Made by a program: the position numbers and the translations under genes. Positions 34,252-47,562 of a stretch of DNA of 64,000 bases are shown piece by piece. The stretch comes from Mactra quadrangularis (lineage: Eukaryota > Mollusca > Bivalvia > Venerida > Mactridae), in the NCBI GenBank assembly GCA_025267735.1, contig CM046293.1, positions 10,936,560 to 11,000,559 of the forward strand. The letters run 5' to 3'. The number at the start of each line of letters is the position of its first letter. Position 1 is the first letter of the stretch. A model generated the notes under the pieces. The model searched no databases and was not told where the DNA came from. It saw nothing but the letters and a program-made list of their open reading frames with translations.

Positions 34252-34421
34252 GAAATAACTTACAGTTGTCTATATTTTGTTGTCTAATAAAATATAGGCA
34301 CTCGTTTGATGCGCTTATTATATCACTCGTGCTAAAGCACTCGTGATTTAATCATACGCGCATCACAACTCGTGCCTATATTTTATTAGACAACAAAATA
34401 TAGACAACTGTAAGTTATTTC
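34252..34421. mobile_element. 170-bp near-perfect palindrome (foldback MITE)
   Basis: Arms of about 52 bp starting GAAATAACTTACAGTTGTCT and running through ATTTTGTTGTCTAATAAA are exact complements. The loop region holds two direct CACTCGTG copies. No coding capacity. The upstream 33903-34030 is CpG-richer than its surroundings and carries a TGACGTCA and an AAAATGGCGCC motif. Confidence 0.85.
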
Positions 34422-36104
34422 TTAAACAATGTTGAATAATTGATTTAACATTCATTTGTAAAAACAAAAAAAATGTATTATTAAAATTTTGATGAATTGT
34501 AACTTTTCTTCCTAAACATCACGTTCAGTAACAACAACAAGGTAGACTTGATTTGAACCAATGCTGCTATGCGATCTAATTATTACCAATCCAACATGGT
34601 GGCCACTTGGCCATGCTAACTTCTTATTTACACACTATTCGATGAACGATTAACAAATTAACTAAATTTCCATTTCGAAATATTTAAAAAACAAACATTG
34701 CGGTAAAAGTTACATCTAACTACAACATGATATCATATTTCATTTTATCACCTTTCCTACTTGATTCTTACATTAAATATCATGAAATGTTTTTTACTTT
34801 AAAACTATTTGTTCACAGCTACATTTTAAAAGGGATTTAATCTAATGTCTATTATTTGAATATTTTTACAAAAGATTCATGCATTAACCCTACAGGAGGC
34901 GTTAAATTAAACTTTGCGACCAAAATGGCACGACAACAAAGCATGACAAAGACAGCACTTTTTTTCGTCATTTGTAACATGATTAATGATGGTATAGTAT
35001 GTGCAGAAAAACGTGAATTAATGGAACATGAGTAATACATGATAAATGAATGAAAAAAACCCACAAACATTTCACTGTTAAAACAAGTATTTCAAGAATG
35101 TTAAAAAAGTCTCATACTATTTTATATATCAGCTTCACTCACTGTCTCTGTATCACTGCATTAATGTTTGATTCTAACATAATTGAACATTGTCAGGTAG
35201 ATTTAAAGTAAGGAAAGTATGGGGATTTACCCCACATAAGTTTTGGTCATATTGAAGAGGTCAGTTGTTTTACTAAAAGTCCTTGAATATATCTAAATCT
35301 CAGGACCCCTGTTTTAAGCTCCTATTTTTACCAGTCATGAGAATTAATAGGCAGGCCTTAAAAATTGTTGCTAGGATACAACACTACTAGATTCCAACCC
35401 TTTGTAAATATCTGTCTGGGCTTAGACAGTCTTCCCCTTAATCCAACCAGCCCTAAGTCCAAGGCCAGTGAAAACTGAATAAGGCTAGTGAAAATTACAT
35501 ATTTTATATAGCCGAGGTTTTTGATAAGTTTGCCCTTCACTATACAGCACAATAAAATCAGGCTAGGGCTTGATAGAATTTAAGGCAATGACTTGCTATA
35601 TCTTCGTTATAAAAAATCAGTAACACATAACAGTGACTTTAAGCCGGCAACCTTACTCACAGGAGACAGTCATTGAGTTTAAGAATGTTACGTCAATGTG
35701 CAAAAAAATCTCAAAACCTCTGATATAAAATATTAGCAAGCTATCAGAATATATAATATTTTGACTCAACAAGTTCAACAACATACGAATGTTATCATTA
35801 CAATATATTCTAGAAACCTAGTCAGTGTTACCATGGTAATATTATACCATAGATTACATATTGTAAACAAATAATATCACGAAAATCAAGAATTTTTTTC
35901 TCACTCCAAACTTTCCAAGTTGGCCTAGCAACAATTACTGGAACGCAATACAGAAAAAAAAACATGTTTAAATTCTATTTGAAACTAAAGGAGAAGTAAA
36001 TAAAAGAGTAAAGTAATGAATGGTGCATTTCTACATATATTCAGTGAAAACACAGTGGTCAGTTATCCTAATCATTGTCCCATGACAGACATAGATCTTA
36101 TGAT
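34422..36104. other. Intron 1 segment, AT-rich, no gene seen
   Basis: No coding signal. A TCTAATTTTCACTAGCC-type segment near 35400-35560 resembles other scattered stretches (21380, 46740), probably a short dispersed repeat. Confidence 0.35.
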
Positions 36105-36391
36105 TTTATTTTATTGGTTTTAACGCTGCGTCAACACAATTTTGGTCATTTTACGGCGTCCAGCACACCTAACCTAGCTTTCCTGGACTCTTGTCTATAA
36201 ACAGTACTCACCTACCCTTCCAAAAGGCCGGAAACTTCTCCATATTATCTAATCAATGGAGGAAAATTGACGTTATTGTCGAATTTTCATGGAAGGGTAT
36301 AACCTCCCCGGGTGGGATTTGAACCCATACCCCCTTCGGGACACGAGATTCCGAATCCCGGCACGTTACCAACTGCGCTATCAACCGGGGT
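36105..36391 (-). repeat. tRNA-type SINE, family B, full length
   Basis: Minus-strand head GGTTGATAGCGCAGTTGGTA (A box) and GGGTTCAAATCCC (B box), a body with TCCATGAAAATTCGACAATA, and a tail ACGCAGCGTTAAAACCAATA. The ends of the head could pair like a tRNA acceptor stem, but the body and tail show it is a SINE. Confidence 0.85.
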
Positions 36392-38963
36392 TAGATCTTA
36401 TGACCTAAAGTTTTAAGCTCAATACTTAAGCACAATGGGACCTTCCCGATATTGCCCTACTTGATAAAGAGGAAGGCAGGGGAATGATTGTAGAAAATAT
36501 CTAACTTTGTGCTTTCCCATCAAGGCAGGCCAAAACTCATTACGAAAAGATCGTTAAGTGTCCCCTTCTTTCAATAATTCATAACATGACATTTTCTCTA
36601 ATATGTTATGATGAGAACAACATAAAACTTTCAAAAATAAAATCATAACTGTCTTATTTTAAGTCCAAAGCAATTAAAATCTACATTAGAAATTTAGTAA
36701 GGTATGCTTGATTTTTGATGATATGAACTTCAACCCAACCATTAAGATTTAAATCAAATGTAAAATTTACTAAAAAAATCTTCAAAAATTGAACGAAAAA
36801 CATTCTGAGCAATGCCAGAAAAACAGTTTAAATCTGTAATCAGTAAAATGCAGGTCTCCTTAGCAAACAAATCAGGAAAAAAACTGATAAAATTATTATC
36901 TTTTTTATTCATCAGGTAAAAAAATCAGGATGCAATCTAAACAAACTCATAGCCTAATTTTTTCACATAAAAAATTGATCATTTTGATAATACTACACAT
37001 GTTTTCTTGGCAATAAAGCAGAAAATAAATTAGAGCAATTTGATTGGTTAAAAATAAATTGGAGCAGTTTGATTGGTTAAAAAATTGAACATTCTAGAAT
37101 CAAGTTTATACAGGTGTACTTGATTACATCTGATGAAAAAATTGATGTAAGAACGATGCACTTATAAGCCTCCAGGTATACATTTGTCTACATGACTGAA
37201 TTCATGATGCTTGATTGAAACAAGAAAATAAAAACATGTAAGATTATAACATCTGAAATTCCAACCTCATGTTGAATAATGACGAAATATTTTAAAGGTA
37301 TTTATTTGTTTGGGACTTCAGTCCTGAACAAATATATTTTATTAAGTTTGGAAGAAATTCTAATCAATTTCAGAAAAAGAACCAGGATTGTTTACAAAGG
37401 GGCAACATACTACTTTGTCGAGAAGGAGCAGGCTAAAGTGGAGGTTTTCGGACATCTAAATAATTATCACATAATACCGGTAGTAAAATATAAGGGGCTT
37501 TAATAAAATATTACATAATGACAAAGTTTAAAGGGCTTTCAGGGAAGATGGGGCTTTGCCTTACTTTGTTATCTCTAAAGTAAAGTCTTTTAATGATAAC
37601 TATCATAATTAAATATCAATAAAGTTAATAAAAGAACAATTGAATTTCCACACTTTTGGAATAAAAACCAGAGTAGTTGGACCAATCACATGCCTAACCT
37701 CCACTGGAGGAACTTCCAAAGAACCATGAAGGAAAGAGGAAAAATCTTACATTAATTTACAGACTTCTAGGGACAACAAATACATTGACCAACCTCTGGA
37801 TGATAGAAATATTGTAAAAAATGTTTAAAGTGCCATTAAAAGCAAACCTAACCAAACAAAACCTCTAACCACAAAGTTTCATGTCTAACTTACTGATGTA
37901 AAGTTACCAATAGCTAGAAAATGTACAATAAACAAACTGCAGTAAAACTGTTAAAAGAACATTGAATACAGAAAAGTAATAGCCCTGCACATTTCATTGT
38001 TGGATGGTTTAAATAATAATATAAGACTAATTTGTTGTTAGTAATAAAACAATTTTATCACATTACAGTAAGATCTTCAAACCGGAGGTTTAAAAGGTAA
38101 GTGATAAAATTTGAACTTGAAGGATTTAACTCTACACTTTTATTGTTGTATCATTACAATGTTTCACCAGATAGATTGAAGTAGAATACATCAACAATAT
38201 TACATCATTTATACAGCTAGAAGGAGATCAAAGACTTATAACAAAAAACATGCAATTTCCACCCTATTAGAGAGGGTGACAAAATTAATATGAAATTATT
38301 AAAAGAAACTGAAGATAGCCAAAACAATGCAAAGTCATATCAAAAGTAACCCAAAGTTAAGAATTTAAGAAAGTAAAGAAAATGAGAAATTTAAAGTTAT
38401 TAAAAGAACCTAAAGATATCCAAAACAACACCAATTCATATAAAAAGTAATCTAAAGTTAAGAAAGTAGAGAAAAGTAGGAAAGTTAGTCAATATGAATA
38501 TTTTCTTGACAAAAAACTGTGAATATCCTTGTTCACAGCTGTACAACTTAATGTATCAACCAATAAATTCATGATTTTCAGAGAAATTACAATAAATGAC
38601 AATATGTCAACCAGTCAGTTTAATGATGTATATTAAATTTAAGAAAAAAATATATTTCTACTGTACAATCACTTAGATCTTGCAAGGGATAAATTTAACA
38701 CTTTTTACCAAAATCTTATTTTTGCTAAGAACCCTAACCAAAAAAAACCCTATCAACTTATTCAAGACCTTTTTTCTACAGTCATTCTTCCTAAAACCAC
38801 TGCAATGAGTAAACTAAATTATCTGCTACTAGAAAATGTATTTTTTCTCAGTCCCATTTGTAAGTTTTGTTCAATAGAACAGAACAGCACTTACCTAACA
38901 GATCTAAGCATCAACAAGAAAAGTAAGTACGTACACTAAGGACAGTAATTAGGTCAACTTATG
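36392..38963. other. Intron 1 segment, AT-rich, no gene seen
   Basis: No coding signal. Short direct repeats include AAATTGGAGCAGTTTGATTG near 37030-37080 and an AAAGAAACTGAAGATAGCCA-type pair at 38300 and 38400. Confidence 0.35.
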
Positions 38964-38965
38964 CC

Positions 38966-39269
38966 TCAGTCCCATAAAATCGTGGCTTGTTGCAGACCCA
39001 TACGTGCAGACTGTTGTAGGCTGTGGGAAGCCTTGCATATTAAGGTGACGGTACGCACATGGTACAAAACAACACACCCGTACCGAGCCGTAGCTGGAAA
39101 ACATGCATGTTTAATCCATACTCGGCCACTATTTTGTTCATCTGACCGACCCTGGTAAAAACGTAACAGTCCGTACGGGTACGCAAGAGTTAGTATGGGT
39201 CCTTGCAGAGCTTGATTGCACAGCGCCTGTACAGTGCCCACACGGCTATTTTTATATTTATGGGACTAA
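38966..39269. mobile_element. Possible MITE with TAGTCCCATAAA ends and a GC-richer centre
   Basis: Left CAGTCCCATAAAAT and right ATTTATGGGACTAA are inverted repeats about 300 bp apart. The interior is distinctly GC-richer (repeated GTACG, CCGTAC). No target duplication is evident. Confidence 0.45.
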
Positions 39270-39689
39270 GCTAAGTAGAACCAGATCAAAGTTAGTTGTC
39301 AGTAAGTGACATTACACACAATTAGTATGTCATGCAGTTTTCAATCCATGAAATTTTGAAAATAACGTCAAAACTTAGAACCAAAATTTCTATCCACACA
39401 AATAAAACTATAGATACAGTAGTTTACAGTAACAAACAACAAAATCAAACAATGAACAATGCAGAATTAAGTTCAGTTTCCTGTGCATACTTGACAAAAA
39501 AACTTAAAATCCGATGATGCAGACATTGTGACACAATAAAAACAGTAGTAATCAACTAAGTGGTACTTATATAACTCATCCTAACATTGTCCAGTAATAT
39601 CACAGTATGTAACAGTTCAATGTCCTTGATTAAGATAGTCTGGATCAGAGTTAACTTGACTTTTTTACATAGTTCATTAACCATTTGTT

Positions 39690-39960
39690 CATTTTTGTTA
39701 AAGCCATGTCAACCCATTTAAGGTTATTTTTAAGGTAGCCAGCTCACCAAACCTAGCTTGGACACTTGTCTATAACCAGAACTCACAAACCCTTCCACGA
39801 GGCTGGAGTCTTATCCATATATCTTATTAATGGAGGAAAAGTGACATTATTGTCAAATTTTCATGGAAGGGTATAACCTCCCAGAGTGGGATTCGAACAC
39901 CCCTTTAGGACACTAGATTCCAAATCTAGGCGCACTACAAACTGTGCTACCAATCTGGGT
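39690..39960 (-). repeat. tRNA-type SINE, family B, diverged
   Basis: Body TTTCATGGAAGGGTATAACC on the plus strand, B box GGATTCGAAC-like and A-box remnant AGCACAGTTTGTAG. Same order as 36105-36391, with a shorter tail. Confidence 0.75.
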
Positions 39961-41927
39961 TTCAGAAAAAGTTCAAAGAGAGAAAAGGCATTCTGGTTTC
40001 AGAACATCAGGACATATCAAACCCATTTAAGCATTTAGTATAGCCTGTTTTCCTGATTATCCATTGCTACACATAAGTTGGAACTTCATGTACTGATGAT
40101 CAACGAAACAATGGTTAGGTGAACTGTTAGCCTCACATATGAAAAATTGAAGATGGGGTGTAAAACTCAAACACTCAGCTCATACTCATTATACAGAAAT
40201 AAATATGCACACATTCAAGATTAACTTAATTGACAGATATTACAATTCAAGAGAAAGTTTAAACTTTTCCAACATTAATAAAATTACAACTTTCTTACAA
40301 ATTGTGTTCATGAATAATTGAACATAATTATCTAAAATTAGAGAAAGTCTACAAATACAGAATGTAAAGATCGTGACTAAACAAAATGTCACTAAAAACT
40401 ACACTGAAATAAATACAGCACAAACTATCAACCACAACCTAAAATCAAATAAGCCAAAATTAAACAAACTTAGTATTTACTTTAAATTTTACCTATTCAC
40501 AATCTATGTATTAAATTCCAACAAATTATATTCTAAATATAAATCCAATAAATTTGTTCAAATAAATCCATAAAATACTTAAAATTTAACCAAAAAAACA
40601 AACACTACAACTTCCTTACAAAAGTTTAAAGTAAAGAGTCTATCATTAAACTCCCTTACACAATGAAGTTAAAGCGAGCCTTAAATTTATTAACTCCCTT
40701 ACACAAATAAGTAAATTCAAGCCCTTTAATCTATTGCTTCTCTTAATACGAGAAATTATAAAATATTTTAGACACTCGATCAAGGACTTTTTAAACTACT
40801 GTAATCGCAAATATCAATTTTAAATCCAACGTTTATTTTTCTAGTAATATGATTAAATATTGAATTTTATCACTAGATATCAATAATAAAAATCAATCCA
40901 TATTTGATCACTATAATCCGAGGGTACTAGAGTCATGCTGAGAGTCATGTCGGCTGTCAAAACTCTCCAAACACTGATCCAGATTAGCGTATTAAAACCA
41001 CTAGGAATTTGAAATGTGTGAAAATTAACCTTGTATATCACAGCTGTAGTATTTTCTAACCCTGTAAGTTTTAATTCCAAGGAGATAAAATTAAACAGTA
41101 GCAAAAGTTTTTCAATTTATATATACTGTAGAGTTACATAGTGAAATTGATCGGCTAACTATTTAAGGCCAAACAAAAAATTGGTATGTTTCTGGTTTTT
41201 CCGACCAAACCTATTATTATACAGCCAACCACAATTTTTTTATGTCAAAATCATTTTTTGTGTGAAACATAAGAAAATAATGCAAAAAATGGGTTCTGAA
41301 TCATAAAATTCAGTGACTCACGACCTTTTATGTCTAATGAGAGCCCTTATTCTGTTTATAAATTCAGACCCAGAGTACTAGGGACCATAACTAAGAAAGA
41401 TTTACCAGATATATTGCTAAAACAATAGACAAAACTAGACCTATCACTGAATGTGCTGAATACCCCCAATTGGTCTTTGTCAAGAAATCGCTATCGGTTA
41501 CAGAGTATAGGGCTGGATAAAATTAAACTTAAAAAAAGATACAGACTATCCAACAAACCAACTGATCCACAGACAAGCTGACTCTTATATATACCCCCTA
41601 ATCAGAGTTTTGGGAGTAAAAAAATAATCGAAAACAATTTTACCTACATACCGCCCCTACTTTTTGTGGATATGAAACCAGAAACAGAACTACTTTTTTT
41701 AGGCCTAACATTTTAAGAGAGTAACACTTATATTACTGGTGACAATAAAGTAGTCCCCTAGAGTTAAGTAATTTAATACGTAACATTAAGTGTTTTATGC
41801 TCGTCAATCTACTTTGTATCAAGGATAATATCATAAACAAGTAAACAAACTCAATGTAAACAATAAATAAAATAGCTGAATCATGTTTTTCATTTGAAAT
41901 CAACAAAACTGTTGGATGGTTGAGCAA
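39961..41927. other. Intron 1 segment, AT-rich, no gene seen
   Basis: Long A-rich stretch at 40300-40700; no coding signal. TTTATGT-rich sequence at 41200-41300. Confidence 0.35.
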
Positions 41928-42181
41928 ATATCACAGCAGTCAGCAAACCAACTCACCGCTCCTGGAAAGGCTGAATTTCTGGATGCAGCTATTAACCAGT
42001 TACTAGGCGTATACTTCTGTCAGTGACTGACAACTGCCCTACACAATTTATAAACATAGGTATACAGATGGAGATTGGCAATAGTAATTACCACCAAGCT
42101 CCATGCAAATTGTTCTGCCGGGGGAATCAAACCTACAAAACCTTGATGATGATCAAAAGACTTGTGTGCTACTGACTGTGA
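41928..42181 (-). repeat. Family A SINE, diverged
   Basis: Body (CGCTCCTGGAAAGGCTGAAT, GTCAGTGACTGACAACTGCC) is clear; the head at 42120-42181 is strongly mutated. Confidence 0.7.
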
Positions 42182-42559
42182 TGATTATAAAACATAAACA
42201 AGTTTTTAGCCAGTCTATTATGTACAGTATATAATTATATAGAAACAATAATTCCAGTAAACCATAACCAGATGGTATTTATAAAGACAATATATACAGG
42301 TAATATAGAAATGATGCATTCAGCAAGGGAGGATATGGAAGGGGGGTCCAAAAAACCCTCAATTTCATTTTCCATTAAAATGATGCATCTATCAAGGGAG
42401 GATAGGGTTAGTGAAAGTAACTGCATTAATTAATATAAGTCAAGGTAATTGATAATTTTACCCATTGCTGTAAAAATAATAAATCTGGCTACAGTGATAA
42501 TGACTGACAATAAAATGTTACAATGAATGCATTTTTTTTCCAATTTGGTTTTCAAAATA

Positions 42560-43720
42560 CAGTAAATCTTGCATAAGCGACCACGTCTCCTAAACGACCA
42601 TTTGCACTAAGCGGCCACTCTGAGTTCCCACCAACCAATTTTACTATTTAAATCTTTGTCTTAAGCGACTTTTGTCTAACGCGACCAGCGACCGCTCATT
42701 TTGGTCGAAACTGACTGACTTATTTGTGTTAAACGACCGGGTCAAATAAATCTAATTTGGCAAAAATCGTTAAAAATCGGTAATCAAAAATATACGTCGC
42801 CTCAATGTCTATCACCTAAACTCGTATGTCAGGCTCTAAAAATCAATAATTAACAGTCATAAATACTGTAAGATAAGGGGGTAGTGGGAACAATCAACAA
42901 AGTGACACTAATACTATCCAATTATAATGCAATTACATAATACACACATTGAACAATTAGTCCCGTATCGGGGTCAATTAAAACATCTGTTCTGACCGTT
43001 CTATCACCGTAGAGAGTAATCATTTTCCAAAACATTTCTAGAGACTGCTAATTTGACTTTTTATACGTGCATAGAAGGTGTAAAATAATATTTATTTAAA
43101 AATACGAACACAGAAACAATTTGTTTAATTAAACAAAGAAAGGTCAATATTGAGGACATTATAAACACGTTTTCCGAAAATAGCGTCACGTTCTACTTTC
43201 AATTTTAACAAGGCCAACATTTTTACGTGTGAATATTGCAGCGCTTGTTAGAACAAAGAAGTAGCTTGTGTGTTGACGATTATCACTACTAATCATCATT
43301 AATTGTTTAAATTTCACTGTTTCAAATGTAACAGCCTTTACTCTGATGACCTAAATATATTGATTGTTATGATAGCGAAAATTCCGGAAAATGCCCGGAT
43401 TTTAACATGTACGTAAACAAAAACGACTGTTTCGCAGTTTTACTTAATTAAATATATAATTGCAATTTGAACCTGAATTTAGGATGTTAAGAAGAAAGAA
43501 AATCTATATTCCCATCATTTGTATGTATTTGACGACATTTGAATGAAAATCCATCAGTCAAAATCGTCCCGTTGACAGATTAATGTTCTACGAAAATGAC
43601 GAATTTTAGAATGTCAGGACGGTTTCAACATCGTAATCAACATTTGTCTTAAGAGACCATTGTCTTAAACGACCACTTTTTGTCTCTCCCTTGGATGGTC
43701 GCTTAACACAAGATCCACTG
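42560..43720. mobile_element. 1.16-kb Tigger/pogo-like non-autonomous element
   Basis: Flanked by TA. Imperfect ~25-bp inverted ends: left CAGTAAATCTTGCATAAGCG, right complement CAGTGGATCTTGTGTTAAGC. Subterminal copies of the motif TAAACGACCA/TAAGCGACCA are repeated several times at both ends, as expected for transposase-binding sites. No transposase frame survives. Part of the interior (about 43110-43200) resembles 58800-58870. Confidence 0.75.
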
Positions 43721-45173
43721 TATTGCAAATTTTTTATTTATGGGAATCAAGTTATTGTTTTCAACAATAATTACTTAGCAAAAATGAATGAATTACTGTA
43801 CATTTTTATTAATACTGTATATACTATTAAATTAATCGAATTGAAAAAAGTCAAATCGAAAGAAAAAATCAAATTGCATTGAATCGACTTTCCAGTAAAT
43901 CGTTGCAGCTCTATCATGTACAAATTATCACAGATTAGATCCACCCCAGTATTTCTCTACATCCACACCTATAATATTAATATGATAGGAAAAAAACTTG
44001 ATGAAACACATGTATAAGTGAACTTGATCAGAAAGTAGAATCATTTATCCCAGGTATAAAATGATGAGACAAAAATATGGTATACATGTTAAATATACAT
44101 GTATGACTTTAAAAACCCAATAGTGTAAAATGCATAATATAAGTGACTAAATTTTGTTCAGCAATATTATTGAATCATGTATTTCAAAACAACAGGGTAA
44201 AAAACAAAACATTCATCATTGTCTTAACTATCATGAATTGGTTTCCTTTGACATGGTTAAACCATTGTTTTGGTCATGTGAGGCAAACTTGATTCCAACA
44301 TGATGTCTGAGGTTATTCGAACTGAATGGCCGAGAAGTTCTGAATGGCCTAGTACATTAATCCATGTACTATTACAATGTTTTTTTCCCACAAATTTGGG
44401 AATATGACCCATACCCCTAGAATTGGGAATTTTATCGGCATTTTGAATTTTTGATTTAAATTGGGATAAAATGTCATGCAAATTTAATAACAGTAGCAGA
44501 TTTAACAAAGTTTTTAGTTTCATTTTTCTTTAAGTAAGTTAGTTAATTAAAAAGAAAGATTCCTGGGATGTATAACTTTTAGTTAAACATACTTACAGCC
44601 ATCTTTTTTCAAAAATCTTTTTTTCAAGTTAAATTGGAAATTTTTTTATTGAAATTTGGGGAAAAAAAGATACAATTTTAGATTGGGAATGTAGCCCATA
44701 AACGGCTATAAAATTGACAAAAAATAAACACTGTATTAGTATCATACTATAGACAACTAGATTATAGTCACTAAGGATACAAGTAATAGACCACTTCACA
44801 ATTCAGCTGTACTATATTAAAACTCTTTTTTAGTATCACCATCTTAAAAACCCTGACAATAGTTATACATAACAATAAATTACAGTAAATTTCAACTAAC
44901 ACCATCCTAGTCACACAGGTGCTTCAACCCACCTACCATACAATATATACCTCTAAATAGATAACATAACAATATACCTATAAAAAGATAACATTTTCTT
45001 AAAGTTGAACGGTTTGATATCACAGTCTGCATCATAAAAGAATACAATTGTAACCATAGCAACTGATTATCAAACATTTATTAATTACTTCACTAATTTT
45101 ACACCTGCAAGTTTATTGAATAAATCATTCTTACAGAACGATCATAGTATATTGTTAAATTTTACTCAATTAT
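43721..45173. other. Intron 1 segment, AT-rich, no gene seen
   Basis: At 44280-44700 an inverted arrangement of AATTTGGGAA / TTGGGAAT.TAGCCCATA suggests a decayed MITE. The frame at 44257-44523 is incidental. Confidence 0.35.
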
Positions 45174-45325
45174 CAGTAGGGCATATATGAACCCCACTGA
45201 TTTACATACTCAATATTTGTTTGATAAATTCCTTACTCAAATACTGATATCTATTTTCAACATCAGTAAGAACAGACACTCTAGAGTGAGTATTTAAATC
45301 AGTGGGGTTAATGTATGTGCCACTG
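45174..45325. mobile_element. Palindromic MITE (ACCCCACTGATTTAAATACTC), copy 3
   Basis: Ends CAGTAGGGCATATATG and TTAATGTATGTGCCACTG; the arm AACCCCACTGATTTA matches TAAATCAGTGGGGTT. About 150 bp with a unique centre. Confidence 0.75.
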
Positions 45326-45570
45326 ATGGCTGAATCAAATCTAACTATAACAATGGTTCCAACCCTTTTGAAAGAAATTTCAGAATTTTATTGAGGTGCA
45401 AACCTATTTTTAAAGATGGGAGTAAAATTGGCCCATGAGATAATTCAATTACCTTCAAAAAACAAAATTTGGCAACACTATGGCAACAAGGTAACCATCC
45501 CAGTATGAAAAAGGCCATAAAAATCATCATTGAGTATGAAAACACCTATGCTAACATAAAAGCTATAGAA

Positions 45571-45897
45571 ATAGGTCAGGGCAAAACTAGGTTAAATATA
45601 TATGTTAAAGTTGAAAAGTTAAATAGTGGTTTAAAGTCTGCTTCCACATAGAATTGTTGTATGACAACCCCTGATAACTGAAATCACCTTCAGGCAGGTG
45701 ACCCTCATAGTACCCATTTACACCTAAGTGGAGTGGATTACAACCTTAGGTATGTTTTGCTCAAGGAAATCAGCAGTGCCCCTAATGAGGTTGGATTCAG
45801 AATCCTGTCACTTCTAAATCCCTAAACGCATGTACTACCACCAGGCCGCTGCTCCTACGTGAATAAAAAATGTAGACTAGGTTAGCACAGATCCATC
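45571..45897. mobile_element. CAAAACTAG MITE ends enclosing a family D SINE
   Basis: GGTCAGGGCAAAACTAGGTT at 45574 and TGTAGACTAGGTTAGCACAG at 45870 look like the two ends of the palindromic MITE family, pushed apart by a family D SINE (45704-45858, minus). This is a nested insertion. Confidence 0.5.
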
Positions 45898-46199
45898 GAT
45901 ACTACTAATTGATTTTTAGTTGATAATTCCAAGTAAAGATGCCCCAGTACATTCAGTTGGCCTATTGTCTTATAAAGATAAAATAAATATTAAGGACAAT
46001 ATTGTCTGTGGGGTTCAAATGTAACAAGAAGAATCAATCTACAAACAACATCAAGCTGTGTGACCAAAAACAACAAGACAATGTTTCTCAGATCTTAAAC
46101 CAATAAACATACAGTTAATTCTTGGCATGTGTCAACATTGCAAGTTCAACAAGTTTAGTGTTGAAAAAAAAACAATCCAATAAACTTTAATATTTATGT

Positions 46200-46620
46200 T
46201 ATACAGTAAAACCCTTTCTTAATTGACACTTATCAATAACAACCACTTATAGACATCAGCTTCATCCAAATAACAGTCCCCTAAAATACTAGCCACCTCA
46301 AAATAATTCCCCTAAAACAGCCCCTTTCAAAATAAGTACCCTTAAACAGCCCCTTTCAAAATAAGTACCCTTAAACAGCCCCCTTAAAATAAGTCCCCTA
46401 AAACAGCCCCTTCAAAATAAGTCCCTTAAAACAGCTACACCAATGTATCATCCACCTCAAAATAAATTCCCTCAAAATAACAGTCACCCCAAAATATGTC
46501 CCCTCAAAATAAGAGCCATCTCTCAATAACAGCAACTTCAAAATAAGACCCCCCAAAATATCAGTCACCTAAAAATATGTCCTCTCAAAATAAGAGTTAC
46601 AAAAAACAAGTCATCAGTCA
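46200..46620. repeat. Imperfect ~30-bp minisatellite (CCCTTAAACAGCCCCTTTCA)
   Basis: Variant units of TCAAAATAAGTACCCTTAAA and CAGCCCC repeat about ten times, best ordered at 46280-46440. The stretch begins with a Tigger-like CAGTAAAACCCTTTCTTAAT at 46204, so the array may have grown from a transposon end. Confidence 0.75.
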
Positions 46621-46857
46621 GCAAGACTCAACAGTCCCCAGTAAAATCACTATTTTTTAACCTTTAATAAAACTGACCCTAACTACAACAGAAACTTCTT
46701 GATAACAGCCAATAGCTACCCCCTCCTTAACCACCAGCTTTAAGCCAGGGACAGAAGAAAATTGATACAGACAAGTGAAATTATCTACATGTGTTTCATA
46801 TATTGGCTGAGGCTAGTTCATAATTTAGCTTTATATACTGGTGCTTGAGAATGTTTG

Positions 46858-47095
46858 TTTGTTTTTATTGTTTTGTTTTTTTAACATCGTATTCAACACA
46901 TATTCAGGTCATATATATGAAGGCCAGCTCTTCCTACTATAGGTTTCCTGGACACTTTTCTATCACCAGTACTAACTTACCCAAACACGAGGCCGACAAC
47001 TCTTGTATAAGGTATGACCTACGGCAACCGGGCTCGAACCCCCGATCTCCGGATTCGCAGTCATACATGCTAACCACTACGCCATGGATGCGAGT
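46858..47095 (-). repeat. tRNA-type SINE, family C
   Basis: Minus-strand head TGGCGTAGTGGTTAGCATGT (A box) and GGGTTCGAGCCC (B box), a body sharing CCAGGAAACC..GAGCTGGC with family B, and a tail like families A and B (GTTAAAAAAACAAAACAATA). Confidence 0.85.
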
Positions 47096-47489
47096 TTTGT
47101 GATGACTGAGTTAATTTAGCCTAGTACAGCAGTTCCAGCAACTGGCTGTCATTGAAAGAACATCTCTGTATTTTAAGCACAAATAAAGTCATAGAATGTC
47201 AATAATAAACACCACTGTATTCAACAAAATAATTAAACATGATTCACAATCCAGTATCCTGGAAGTTATAACAAGAATGTCAACAACTCTAATGTTTACA
47301 TGGACTGATATTATCATATTAATGTATGCAAATTCCTTACTTGATAAAACTCACAAGTTTTTGACACTGAAGTTGCTTAACATCTAAACTTCTAGAGCCT
47401 ACTCAAAACATAGTCATGGAAATTAAAACTATAGCAGTAAGCCAGTAACTGACTGATATTATAGCATATTTCACTTTTTTCAATAATTT

Positions 47490-47562
47490 CTCAGTGGTCA
47501 GTCAACCTACTCACAGTCCCTGGATAATTTCAGTTATCTAGATTTAAGTCTTTACTAAGTTA
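47490..47562 (-). repeat. Family A SINE fragment
   Basis: AGTGGTCAGTCAACCTACTC and a following CTGGATAATTTCAGTTATCT are from the family A body; both ends are missing. Confidence 0.5.

Noticed and set aside
36330..36391. tRNA gene (minus strand)
   Set aside because: Good A and B boxes and partial acceptor pairing, but it is joined to a SINE body and tail found in two other copies.
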